64,000 nt of DNA from Caldilineaceae bacterium (GTDB lineage Bacteria; Chloroflexota; Anaerolineae; Caldilineales; Caldilineaceae): NCBI GenBank assembly GCA_022824025.1, contig JAJEBF010000005.1, positions 20,260 to 84,259 of the forward strand, given 5' to 3'. The notes under the pieces were generated by a model. That model ran no database searches, had not been told where the DNA came from, and saw nothing but the letters and a program-made list of their open reading frames with translations. Shown here one piece after another: positions 25,310 to 33,438 of the stretch; the first letter of the stretch is position 1, and every line of letters starts with the position of its first letter. A program made the translations under genes and the position numbers.

Positions 25310-26383
25310 CTACGGGGCTACCTGGACCTTTTCCCCCGTCTCCGCGCTCAAATAGATCGCGTCCAGCAGCTTCATGAAAGCCAGCGCATCTGCCGGCGAT
25401 ACATCGGGCGGCTGCTCGCCGCGAATCGCGGCAGCAAAGTCACGGATCTCAGCTTCAAAGTCCCCGCTGCCGTGCTCGGCATACTCGTCGACGAAACTGT
25501 CCCCCTCAGTGTAGATCGAGCCCAGCAGCCTGCGAGTGCCCGCCCGTCGCCCGCCTCCCGGAATCGACACGGACTCGAGTTCGATCGTCCCTCCGGTGCC
25601 CAAAATGCGTAACTGCAGATCCCACCGTCGATCTTCCCAGGTGGCGATGACGGCCGACGTGTCCATCTGGATCGTGATGCCGCCGGCGCAACCCACCAGG
25701 AGGCTCATATAGTCTTCGGAGTGTCGCTCGACTTCGAGACTCGTCGGAAACGCGCTGTGGCTGACAGCGAAAGCCCAAAGCGGCCGCGGGCAGCCCAACA
25801 AAAACCAGGCCTGGTCGAGGAAGTGCGAACCGTGCTGCCCCAGCGCGCCGCCTTTCAGGCCCCAGCGGTATAACCATTCTCGGCCCGGGGGCGGCGCATA
25901 GCCGACACCCCTTTCCAGGAAATGGTAGTGGACGCGCGCATGGTAGGGACGCCCAATCCCGCCGTCCGCGATCAACTGGCGGCTCCTCCTGTTCTCCTCC
26001 TCGTGGCGCATGAAGTAGGAGTAAACCAGCCTCTTCCCGCTCCTCGCGGCGGCCGCATTGATCTCCTCGACATCCCTCGCGTTGAGCCCGTGCGGCTTCT
26101 GTGCAAGCACGTGCTTGCCAGCTTCGAGCGCGTCTATCACCATCGGCTTGCGCACGTCCGGCGAGGTAGCCACGCCAACCGCGTCGACCTCACGATCGGC
26201 CAGCAACTCTCGATAGTCGCCGTAGACCCTGGCGACGCCGTACTCTTCCGCCACCTGTCGCGCCAAATCCTGCTGCAGATCGGCTACCGCCCACGCAACC
26301 GTGTCCTCGCCCGCCTGCGCTCCCGCGACCCAGGCTCCTCCGACCCGGCAACCGACAACGCCAATTCTGATCCTGTCCGCCAT
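25310..26383 (-). CDS. Gfo/Idh/MocA family oxidoreductase, copy 1
   Basis: This NAD(P)-dependent sugar or cyclitol oxidoreductase of 357 residues has the Rossmann motif RIGVVGCRVGGAWVAG. The family HVLAQKPHGLN motif has the conserved catalytic Lys-Pro, with Gln replacing the more usual Glu. The C-terminal alpha/beta domain has RWGLKGGALGQHGSHFLDQA, containing the catalytic His. I chose the ATG at 26383. A longer upstream reading overlaps the preceding gene and is Arg-rich. Its start lies four bases after the stop of the PhyH gene upstream, so the two are probably one transcript together with the flavin monooxygenase gene. The stop lies in a small hairpin, GCCCCG/CGGGGC. Confidence 0.92.
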   Translation of the reverse strand: MADRIRIGVVGCRVGGAWVAGAQAGEDTVAWAVADLQQDLARQVAEEYGVARVYGDYRELLADREVDAVGVATSPDVRKPMVIDALEAGKHVLAQKPHGLNARDVEEINAAAARSGKRLVYSYFMRHEEENRRSRQLIADGGIGRPYHARVHYHFLERGVGYAPPPGREWLYRWGLKGGALGQHGSHFLDQAWFLLGCPRPLWAFAVSHSAFPTSLEVERHSEDYMSLLVGCAGGITIQMDTSAVIATWEDRRWDLQLRILGTGGTIELESVSIPGGGRRAGTRRLLGSIYTEGDSFVDEYAEHGSGDFEAEIRDFAAAIRGEQPPDVSPADALAFMKLLDAIYLSAETGEKVQVAP

Positions 26384-26387
26384 CTCC

Positions 26388-27200
26388 CTACCCCCGGGCC
26401 GGCTCCGCCATCTCCGCCCGCGCCTTGGCAGACAGCGCCGGCAGGTGGCCTTCATGGGCCATCACCTGTTCCAGATGCCGCATCCGTGAAGGAGACGCCG
26501 TACTGCGCATAATCTCCGAATGCATCTGGTCTTTCCAGAATCGGGCGCCGCCCGCCACGAACTTCTCCAGCTCCTCAATCTCCTCCGACGTTTCGCAGTA
26601 AGCGCAGCAGTTGATCGTGAACATGCGCCTTGCCGTGTCACCGCCGAACGAAGCGTGCATCAGATTGTGATTGAAGGCCACCACGTCGCCCGGTTGTGTC
26701 TCCAGGGCCACGTGCGGCACCTGAAGTTGCGAGATTCCCCACAGATCCGGGGCCTCGCGTGCTTGCCGCGCCTGCCACTCTTCCAGGTCCTCCCGGTGAG
26801 AGCCTGGAATCACCCGCAGACAGCCTGTATCGGATGTCAGTGAATCAAGATAGAAGGCCACCTTCAGGTACTTTCCGATTGTATGGAAGCCGTCACTGTG
26901 CCAGCGGGTATCACCAGTGTAAAAGTTGCCGTCTCCGCCGAGATAGTTGAAATCGTCCCCCAATATGCTGCTGATCAAGCCGTCGATGCTGGGATGATCC
27001 AACAGCGTGCACAGGCGTTCCCGCTGATCGATAAAGGGCACAATGCAGGATCGCTGCGTCCCGTCATGCACCTGCCCGCTTGTCGCAAAAATCGATTCGA
27101 AATCCTCGGTTATCCAGCCGATCTCCTCCTTCACCAGCCCGGGAAAGTGAAGATACCCGAAAGTCTCAAAGAACTGAAGCTGTTGCTGACTGAGTTTCAT
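26388..27200 (-). CDS. Phytanoyl-CoA dioxygenase (PhyH) family protein, copy 2
   Basis: This 270-residue Fe(II)/2-oxoglutarate oxygenase is paralogous to the gene at 24422-25264. Metal ligands are in TRWHSDGF (His, Asp) and NHNLMHASFGG (His). RVIPGSHRED and the Arg of ARRMFTINC follow. An AGGAGG ribosome-binding site precedes the ATG. It sits between a luciferase-like monooxygenase (45 bases upstream) and a Gfo/Idh enzyme (4 bases downstream). This arrangement suggests stepwise oxidation of one compound. Both paralogues end in the same EPARG tail, which supports recent duplication. Confidence 0.92.
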   Translation of the reverse strand: MKLSQQQLQFFETFGYLHFPGLVKEEIGWITEDFESIFATSGQVHDGTQRSCIVPFIDQRERLCTLLDHPSIDGLISSILGDDFNYLGGDGNFYTGDTRWHSDGFHTIGKYLKVAFYLDSLTSDTGCLRVIPGSHREDLEEWQARQAREAPDLWGISQLQVPHVALETQPGDVVAFNHNLMHASFGGDTARRMFTINCCAYCETSEEIEELEKFVAGGARFWKDQMHSEIMRSTASPSRMRHLEQVMAHEGHLPALSAKARAEMAEPARG

Positions 27201-27245
27201 CGATTCGCCTCCTGAATTTTGTGGCTCTATCCTCTGGTGTGCCGT

Positions 27246-28346
27246 TCACGCCAACGCTTTATTCAACGCCGGCATCAGCTCGGTTGCAAACAGTTCAATA
27301 TTTCGCAGCCAGCTCGCCCTGTCGTCCCAGTCAAACCCCATCAGCACCAAAGTGCCAAACGGGCCGCACTCCTCCATCAGCGCCAGCAACCGCTCAAGCA
27401 CGTGGTCCACGTCGCCCGCGAGGATCTGCTCAGACATCCAGTAATCCATGTTGCAGTCCGCGTTCGACATCTCCAGATCCCGCTTGAGAACGTCCCGTCC
27501 CCGGCTTCTATCCATGAGGTAGGCGAGGTACTCGAAGTTCTGCCCGACCGAGTTCGTCCGCGCCCGCGCGACTGCCTCTTCCGTCGTATCGGCCAGGAAT
27601 ATGGCCCGCGCCACCCGCCAGTCGGCTCTGTCTGTCTGGTGACCCGCCTCAACCGCGCTCTTCTCGTAAGTTTCCCAGTTGTTCGCCAGTACGTTCCCCG
27701 CCGCCAGGGCAGCCGAAAACGGCGCGAAGCCATACTGTCCAGCAAGTTTCAGGCTGTATGAATCGCGGGTTATGCCCGGCATGAGAATTGGGGGGTGGGG
27801 CTGCTGCAACGGCTTGTGGATATACCCGATCTGGCTCACGTCGTCGACATTATCCTTGAGCGAGAACTGCCAGAACTGGCCCTCGTGCTCGTAAGGCGGC
27901 TCCGATTCCCACAGCTTCAACATGACGTCAATCGCCTCAACAGTCATCCTGCCGCCGTCTTTCGGGTGCTGGCCGTAGAGTTCATTGTCCGTGCTCGTGC
28001 CGCTAGGACCCAAACAAAGATTGAGGCGCCCATGGGCCAAGTGATCCAGAAAAGCTATCCGGTTGGCCAGATATGCCGGATGATGCAGATTGACGCAGAT
28101 CGGAGCCGGCCCAAAGCGAATACGCTTCGTCACGCCCAGCGCGCGTCCAATAAAGACCTCCGGCACCACCACCGTCTCGTACCGCATCGTGTGGTGCTCG
28201 CCAATCCAGAACTCATCAAACCCCAACTCATCCGCCAGAACCGCAAACTCAATATCCTCGTCATAACCCTGCGCCAGCGGCTTCTCCGGCGGATGGAACG
28301 GCATAATGAAAATCCCCGACCTGATCGGCTGTCCGTTTGTCGTCAT
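27246..28346 (-). CDS. Luciferase-like (LLM class) flavin-dependent monooxygenase
   Basis: This 366-residue TIM-barrel FMN-dependent oxygenase has the family blocks GFDEFWIGEHHTM near residue 40, RIRFGPAPICVNLHHP (flavin/barrel strands), LAHGRLNLCLGPSGTSTDN (phosphate-binding loop), and QQPHPPILMPG. Length is normal for class-C LLM enzymes, which use FMNH2 from a reductase to oxidise small organics. A flavin reductase-like gene is present at 50488-50985 but far away. It appears to head the minus-strand run with PhyH and Gfo/Idh genes. The upstream region has an inverted repeat that may be an operator. Confidence 0.92.
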   Translation of the reverse strand: MTTNGQPIRSGIFIMPFHPPEKPLAQGYDEDIEFAVLADELGFDEFWIGEHHTMRYETVVVPEVFIGRALGVTKRIRFGPAPICVNLHHPAYLANRIAFLDHLAHGRLNLCLGPSGTSTDNELYGQHPKDGGRMTVEAIDVMLKLWESEPPYEHEGQFWQFSLKDNVDDVSQIGYIHKPLQQPHPPILMPGITRDSYSLKLAGQYGFAPFSAALAAGNVLANNWETYEKSAVEAGHQTDRADWRVARAIFLADTTEEAVARARTNSVGQNFEYLAYLMDRSRGRDVLKRDLEMSNADCNMDYWMSEQILAGDVDHVLERLLALMEECGPFGTLVLMGFDWDDRASWLRNIELFATELMPALNKALA

Positions 28347-28376
28347 GGCCCGCCCCCTATTTCCGTTTAGGAGTAG

Positions 28377-28387
28377 CTAAAGTTTAG
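28377..28387 (-). promoter_or_regulatory. Inverted repeat CTAAA-G-TTTAG upstream of the LLM gene
   Basis: The palindrome CTAAAGTTTAG lies 30 bases upstream of the LLM start codon, with a further GCTAAAG eight bases beyond. It could be an operator for the LLM/PhyH/Gfo transcript. No bound regulator is known. Confidence 0.35.
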
Positions 28388-28469
28388 TCGCTAAAGCGTC
28401 TCTCGACTGCCTTATGTTGGCCTTCTCAACGATGCAACCGCGTTTGCAAAGATGAGAGTAAAGATGTTT

Positions 28470-29699
28470 TCAGATTGCCACTCTTGGTTGTTTCCGTTGG
28501 GCTTCGCCCCTAAGTTCCTCAATACTGCGTCCAATCAGTTTGACTCGCTGAAGAATCTGATCGAGTGGCTTTGAAAGGTCGAGTGCGGCAACTACAAGTC
28601 GTTTGTCAACGTGCCAGACTTCATATTTGTAGATTCTAGCTCCGCCTTGTGCATAAATGAGTAGTCCACCTGGCAGATCCAGGGCAGTGGCATAGGCCAG
28701 CAACTGAAATAGGTCCGCATTGCGTGCACGCCTATCAGTCAGGTCCTTATATTTGGCATCCCCAACAAAAGTGGGCTTGCCACCTTCCCACAATGAAAGG
28801 TCTGGTTCAATCTTTACCTTTCCATGCCTGGCAAGCGTTATCCTGTCGATGTTTTTGTCGTCACGTAGTATATTGTTTGAAACTCCAAGTGACTCGCGCA
28901 GCGCCTGAGTGACAAATTCTTGAAAGAGTTTGTTCATGTCTATGAGAAAGCCGGAGCCGCGAACGTAACCCCTATTAGACTCAAATCCACTATACTTGAG
29001 GATAATCCTTGCTAGCCCCACGACGTGCCGATAATGTTCGTTCAACCGGTCGAAGTTGACCTCCGGAACACACTTTGGTGGGAACTCTAGCAGTGACACT
29101 TTCTCGAGGATGGAAAAGATCCAGCCTAACCCACGACGCGCTTCGGTTGAGACCAGTTTCATGCGGCTCAGCCGGGCGACCGACGCTTTCACCAGTCTGT
29201 TCACCAGGATATCCTCGGTATATACATCGAAGCGCAACTCGATTGGCAGCGGGATGCCGTACCGTCGACGAATCTGTTCGTCGAACCTGATACGCCCTCG
29301 TACAGTTTGGAGCGCCTCCTCTTCGGTCTGGTATCCGCGCAGCAGACCAAGTGCGAAGGCGTTACGGGCGGCTTGGTTCAGGGCAAGTGCAAGTAGGTCA
29401 GGCAGCGGCTCATGTTCATCGAAATCGAACACGTCCTCCCTTAATTCGAGATTTCCCATGGCGTAAAGTGCCAACGTAAAAAGCCGTTTTATTTCGACTT
29501 TGGGTTTGATGAGTATTGAGACATCAGCAATTTCGAGGGCTCCCACCATCGAGCCAGGTGTTAGACTATATTTGTCTTTTGTGCCGTGGACCGGCTCGAC
29601 AGTGAGATGGAGCGCCCTCGACACTCGCAACAACGCATCAAGTTGGTCGGACGTTAGAATGTAATTGCTGGTGACATATTCCCGCAGATCAATTTGCAT
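28470..29699 (-). CDS. mcrC: McrC-like nuclease subunit of a type IV restriction system
   Basis: This protein of about 409 residues is the partner of McrB. The N-terminal part (VSILIKPKVEI, LYAMGNL) and RGRIRFDEQIRRR are McrC-family blocks. The C-terminal PD-(D/E)xK nuclease core has Asp301 (KIEPDLSLW), Asp315 and Lys317 (VGDAKYK), and a Gln in DLFQLLAYA. It should cut modified DNA when moved by the McrB ring. The ATG at 29699 overlaps the mcrB stop by 11 bases. A TTG one codon earlier is also possible. The pair is visibly less G+C-rich than its neighbours, consistent with horizontal transfer. Confidence 0.93.
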   Translation of the reverse strand: MQIDLREYVTSNYILTSDQLDALLRVSRALHLTVEPVHGTKDKYSLTPGSMVGALEIADVSILIKPKVEIKRLFTLALYAMGNLELREDVFDFDEHEPLPDLLALALNQAARNAFALGLLRGYQTEEEALQTVRGRIRFDEQIRRRYGIPLPIELRFDVYTEDILVNRLVKASVARLSRMKLVSTEARRGLGWIFSILEKVSLLEFPPKCVPEVNFDRLNEHYRHVVGLARIILKYSGFESNRGYVRGSGFLIDMNKLFQEFVTQALRESLGVSNNILRDDKNIDRITLARHGKVKIEPDLSLWEGGKPTFVGDAKYKDLTDRRARNADLFQLLAYATALDLPGGLLIYAQGGARIYKYEVWHVDKRLVVAALDLSKPLDQILQRVKLIGRSIEELRGEAQRKQPRVAI

Positions 29700-31290
29700 C
29701 AAAAATCACTCCATTAACGTCGTCCGTTTTGGAATCCCTCTGCCCCTCGTCATCGTCCCAATTGAAAGGATTTGCGATGTCTTGGCTCAGATTCTTGAGA
29801 CTGAAGTTTCTGATGCGGTCGTCGTCTCCAAAGAGACGTTCCTCAACATAGGGAAGTACGCTGTGCTTCCAGATACGCTTCACCATTTTCATGTCAAGAT
29901 TCTTTTTCATGAAGTAGCTAGGTCCAATGGCGGCGTGTCTGTCGTTCTCTAGCAGAGCGTTTGCTTTGTCAACGACATCGGCAATCCCTTCTAAGTCACC
30001 CAAATTGTTGTTTCTCAGCCACTTGCGTAGGACACCCTTTACTGGCGTTACGTCAGGGTGAAATTCAACGAAGCAAAAACGACGTCGCAGCGCTAAGTCC
30101 ACGAGAGCGATAGAACGGTCGGCAGTGTTCATCGTGCCAATGATGTAAAGGTTTCTGGGAAGCGAGAAGTCTTCCTCACTTTCCCGCTGATACTGCATGC
30201 GTATGCTTCTGTCGCGATATTCTAGCAGGAAGTAGAGTTCCCCGAAGATCTTGGCGATATTTCCGCGGTTGATTTCGTCAACTATGAGAAAGTGCTTGGC
30301 AATTTTGTCTTTAGATGCCTTTTTCGCTGCACAAATAAGCGGTCCGTCCTTCAATTCGAAACCGGCCTCTCTTTTTTTCGTGACTGTTGGACGGAATCCT
30401 CGCACGAAATCTTCGTAAGCATAGGAAGGGTGGAATTGAACGAGCGTGACTCTTTCCTCGCATTCGCCTGCGAGGCAATGGGCAAGTTCCTGCGCGAAGT
30501 AGGTCTTCCCAGTGCCTGGAGGGCCTTGAAAGATGATCTGAGGCTTGTCTTCAAGCAAATCTTCTATTTCTTCTAAGAATTCCAAGTCGAACTGCAATTT
30601 CTTGGCAAGATTGTTTAGTTCGTACTTTGGCGAAGGGGGGCCTAGTTTGGGCAGGTAATCCTTGAGCTGCCAAACTACAGATTGTGCATCTAGTCTGTGA
30701 CGCAAATGTACACCATGTTTCCGCGCTTCTGAGATCAGTTGATCAAGAAACGCAAGAGCGTGTTCATACAACACGGCCTCGTCGTTGGAAGTATCCGGCT
30801 GAGGATATCCAGTTCGGTCGTATGCCTCCTCAAAAAGAGTGATCCTAAACGCTGGAAATCGTTCAACATCCAGCGCCATTAGCAGAGCGGAAATAACTGT
30901 TGTTCGAGATCCTCGGCTCCCTTTACCGCTTACGACCTCATGAGGAAAATTTTTGCTGAAGGCCCTGATCCGGTCACAATCGGACAGGCCCCTGTCTTCC
31001 CAGATCTTCAAGAGCGCCCTTCTTGCATCTGTGGGATTTTCACGGCACCACTGATTGAAGTCGTCCAAGTTACGAAAGTCGATAGGATACATTGGCATTA
31101 GAGCCTTTTGGAGTAATTCGGGCCAATCCGCAATCCCGAATACTACTGCTTCACGTGCTGCCGCCACCTTATACACCGTCTCCAACTTGATTAGAACCTC
31201 ACTTCTTACCATTTCTCCAGACTCTATGAACTTGCTCGCCTTTTCGACGAATTTAGTCCATGAAGGATGATTTACGTGTTTTTCCAACAT
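29689..31290 (-). CDS. mcrB: McrB-like AAA+ GTPase subunit of a type IV restriction system
   Basis: This 533-residue protein has a Walker A motif GPPGTGKT at residues 256-263, Walker B/sensor region LIVDEINRGNIAKIFGEL, and the McrB signature GTMNTADRSIALVDLALRRRF. The N-terminal 215 residues (FNQWCRENP..., EHALAFLDQL..., LDAQSVVWQL) form the variable target-recognition part found in many bacterial McrB-like proteins. It is not the E. coli DUF3578 type. It should recognise modified DNA and power the McrC nuclease by GTP hydrolysis. A GAAGAAGGA ribosome-binding site precedes the ATG. No methylase or third subunit lies nearby. Confidence 0.94.
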   Translation of the reverse strand: MLEKHVNHPSWTKFVEKASKFIESGEMVRSEVLIKLETVYKVAAAREAVVFGIADWPELLQKALMPMYPIDFRNLDDFNQWCRENPTDARRALLKIWEDRGLSDCDRIRAFSKNFPHEVVSGKGSRGSRTTVISALLMALDVERFPAFRITLFEEAYDRTGYPQPDTSNDEAVLYEHALAFLDQLISEARKHGVHLRHRLDAQSVVWQLKDYLPKLGPPSPKYELNNLAKKLQFDLEFLEEIEDLLEDKPQIIFQGPPGTGKTYFAQELAHCLAGECEERVTLVQFHPSYAYEDFVRGFRPTVTKKREAGFELKDGPLICAAKKASKDKIAKHFLIVDEINRGNIAKIFGELYFLLEYRDRSIRMQYQRESEEDFSLPRNLYIIGTMNTADRSIALVDLALRRRFCFVEFHPDVTPVKGVLRKWLRNNNLGDLEGIADVVDKANALLENDRHAAIGPSYFMKKNLDMKMVKRIWKHSVLPYVEERLFGDDDRIRNFSLKNLSQDIANPFNWDDDEGQRDSKTDDVNGVIFDAN

Positions 31291-31551
31291 AGTTCCTTCT
31301 TCGTCTATGGCTCAGTCACCTGAGAATTTGGTCAAGCTAAGATACTAACGAATAGAGGACCAAACCTACTGTTATTCGAGAGAGACTAGATAGCTTGATG
31401 GCAGACATAGCAAGCATGAATGCCACGCAACTGCCCCCGACTCCATTATGCATTTCTTGCTCTGCCGGAATCGAAGAAATGTACGGTAGTGGCACCTGTT
31501 ATTCCACCACCTCAACGTTTTGACATTACTCCAATGTGGGTTACTAGACTC

Positions 31552-31884
31552 CTACCCCTTCAAATTAAGCGCAATAATCGCCCGCACACCCGCCCCCTCC
31601 GGCAACGTCCCAGCCACACGCAGCCAGTTCCCAAAATGCCTCACCCTGCAGAAACTCACCTCCACCCCGCTCAGAACCAGACTCGTCCCCTCATCACACC
31701 AGCGAATCCCGTCCGGCGAAATCTGAACATACAGCTTTACTCCCTCAATCTCCCCCACCCGCTCCAGTATCCGAACAAAGAAGATCGCCTCCCCAGCCCA
31801 GCCGCACTCGTAAGGCTCAGTCGCAAAACTGCCCCGTAGCTCCTCACTGCGCTCTACAATGGCCGTGTAATTCTCCCGCAGCAT
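31552..31884 (-). CDS. Small beta-rich protein of unknown function
   Basis: This 110-residue protein uses an ATG two bases after the stop of the preceding gene, with CGGGAGA as ribosome-binding site. A longer in-frame form reaches 31980 but overlaps that gene. The sequence alternates hydrophobic and polar residues (IFFVRILERVGEIEG, KLYVQISPDGIRW, NWLRVAGTLPEG), typical of a beta sandwich, and has no signal peptide. I recognise no family. The tight spacing indicates it functions with the 287-residue protein upstream. Confidence 0.7.
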   Translation of the reverse strand: MLRENYTAIVERSEELRGSFATEPYECGWAGEAIFFVRILERVGEIEGVKLYVQISPDGIRWCDEGTSLVLSGVEVSFCRVRHFGNWLRVAGTLPEGAGVRAIIALNLKG

Positions 31885-31886
31885 CA

Positions 31887-32750
31887 CTACCAATCTCCCG
31901 ACAAAAGAACCGAGTCGACGTACAAGAAAGCCCTCTTGTCCACATCCGTTTCGACCCAGAACGCGACGTTCAACATGCAATCAAGGTTGGGCATCGCCAG
32001 GATCATCATCGGCCCCACACCGGTCAGATCGTGGATGCGGTCGTTGCACTGCAGGTGCGTGATTTGCCGGCTGGCCAGGTCCACGTCCATGCGAAGATAA
32101 TACCAGTTGAATTTGGTGGCGACCTCATTGAAGCAAAGAATCTGGCCTGATTCAGGCACGTCTTCCCAGCCAGTCGGCGCCAGATGAAAGTGCGAGACCG
32201 TCTCGGCTCTATCGCCAATGTCATGAAACGGTTCCCGCTCCCGCTTGAACTGCCAGCTCCGCACGGGCTCGCCCTCCAGAGCATTCAAATAGCGCCAGTG
32301 CGGCATCCATCTGTACTCCTCATCCTGGAGATCAAACAGCACGCCCACCGCCCGCACATCGTTTACCGAAAGCTGCAGTTCGCTCGCCTCCGGTTTGAAA
32401 GTGAAGTACGCTTCCAGCCGGATCGGCCCCCTGTGCCGCCATGTTACCCGCTTGATCGAAACGCTGATGTCGCCGGCGCGGGCACGCGTAGCCAGCTTCA
32501 TCGAATACGTGCCCTGCATCGCCCCGTGCGTCCCCGTATCCCAGTGCGTCCCGCTACTCAGCATCGGCGGCCGCATATCCGCGAACTGGGGCAGCATACT
32601 GTCCAGGCTGTGCTCATAGTTCCCGATTAACTCCACCCAGCCGCGCAGCCCCCTGTTGAAGTCGTCGTGATAGATAAGACGCGGCAGCGGATCAAACCGG
32701 CTGAACCTGGGATCCGCGTTCAGAATCGCTCTTGCTTGTTCCCGCATCAA
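31887..32750 (-). CDS. Uncharacterised beta-sandwich-like protein
   Basis: This 287-residue protein has no signal peptide or membrane helix. Its first part (DPLPRLIYHDDFNRGLRGW, then NYEHSL) resembles the opening of concanavalin-like jelly rolls. It is followed by strands such as MKLATRARAGDISVSIKRVTW and GPIRLEAYFTFKPEASEL. Conserved-looking Trp, Tyr and His residues (RWMPHWRYLNALE, FNWYYLRMDVDL) suggest a ligand-binding or catalytic surface. The family resembles proteins found beside sugar-uptake genes, but I cannot name it. The 110-residue gene follows after two bases. Upstream are 317 bases without a gene, then a permease remnant. Confidence 0.75.
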   Translation of the reverse strand: MMREQARAILNADPRFSRFDPLPRLIYHDDFNRGLRGWVELIGNYEHSLDSMLPQFADMRPPMLSSGTHWDTGTHGAMQGTYSMKLATRARAGDISVSIKRVTWRHRGPIRLEAYFTFKPEASELQLSVNDVRAVGVLFDLQDEEYRWMPHWRYLNALEGEPVRSWQFKREREPFHDIGDRAETVSHFHLAPTGWEDVPESGQILCFNEVATKFNWYYLRMDVDLASRQITHLQCNDRIHDLTGVGPMMILAMPNLDCMLNVAFWVETDVDKRAFLYVDSVLLSGDW

Positions 32751-33067
32751 CGCCGTCCCCTATGTTGCCTATGCCTTCCGACAGGCGCCCCAGCAAGTCT
32801 GCAAGAAGAGACGATGGCGCGTCCAGCCCGACAGGTCAATCCTGGACAATGCATGTTTCCTTATTCTACTACGCTCTTTTTTAGAAGGGTGACTGCGATT
32901 CCCAACAAGTTGTCTGTACGCTCCATCCATGATGAGAAGAGTTCCGCGCCCGTCTTTTGGAGGCGAAAGTCCCTATTGCCATAGAGAACTTTCAACGCCA
33001 ACCGCTCCTGCCAAGAGGCCGCCCGCGCTTTTGCATCGCCCCTGAATCGGTCCCGGTGATCACGCCC
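32751..33067. other. Intergenic region with no recognisable gene
   Basis: No credible coding region is seen. On the minus strand a TAGAAT near 32868-32873 could be a -10 box for the 287-residue gene, but no good -35 box is at the right spacing. The right end adjoins the decayed permease. Confidence 0.4.
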
Positions 33068-33438
33068 TCATCCCTTAATCGCCCCCATCGTCAGCCCGCC
33101 GGCCAGGAAGCGCTGCACAACAAGGGCCAGCAGCAGAACCGGCAGAGTAACGACCGTTGCCGCCGCGCACAAAGCCCCCCAATTCACCTGGCCGTACGTC
33201 AGGAAGTTATATACGGCCGGCGGCAGCGTCATGGTCGTCGAGCCGCCCAGAATCAGCACAAAGATGAAACTATTCAATCATGAAATGAAGCCCAGGCTCT
33301 CAACCGCCTTGATGCCGAGCAGGCTGAGCAGGATCATGACGCGGATCACCGTGCCCATCTGCGAAAAGCCGTCGATCAGCGCCGCGTCGAGTAGCTCACC
33401 CGGCTGCAAACCAGCGCAAGCAGAGCCATTGGCCAAGG
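33068..33438 (-). pseudogene. Decayed C-terminal part of a MalG-type sugar ABC permease
   Basis: Read on the minus strand from just after the HlyD-like stop, the frame gives LQPGELLDAALIDGFSQMG, the permease EAA loop, then VIRVMILLSLLGI, ESLGFIS, an in-frame TGA at 33280-33278, NSFIFVLILGG, and the normal end GGLTMGAIKG. Intact relatives have Trp (TGG) where the TGA stands (SWNxF motif), so a single nonsense change interrupts it. The first two thirds of the gene are missing. The remnant begins directly at the end of the adaptor gene, suggesting a deletion join. Confidence 0.85.

Noticed and set aside
33278..33280. TGA read as Trp or selenocysteine
   Set aside because: TGA ends many normal genes in the window, no SECIS-like element is seen, and the gene is also truncated at its start.
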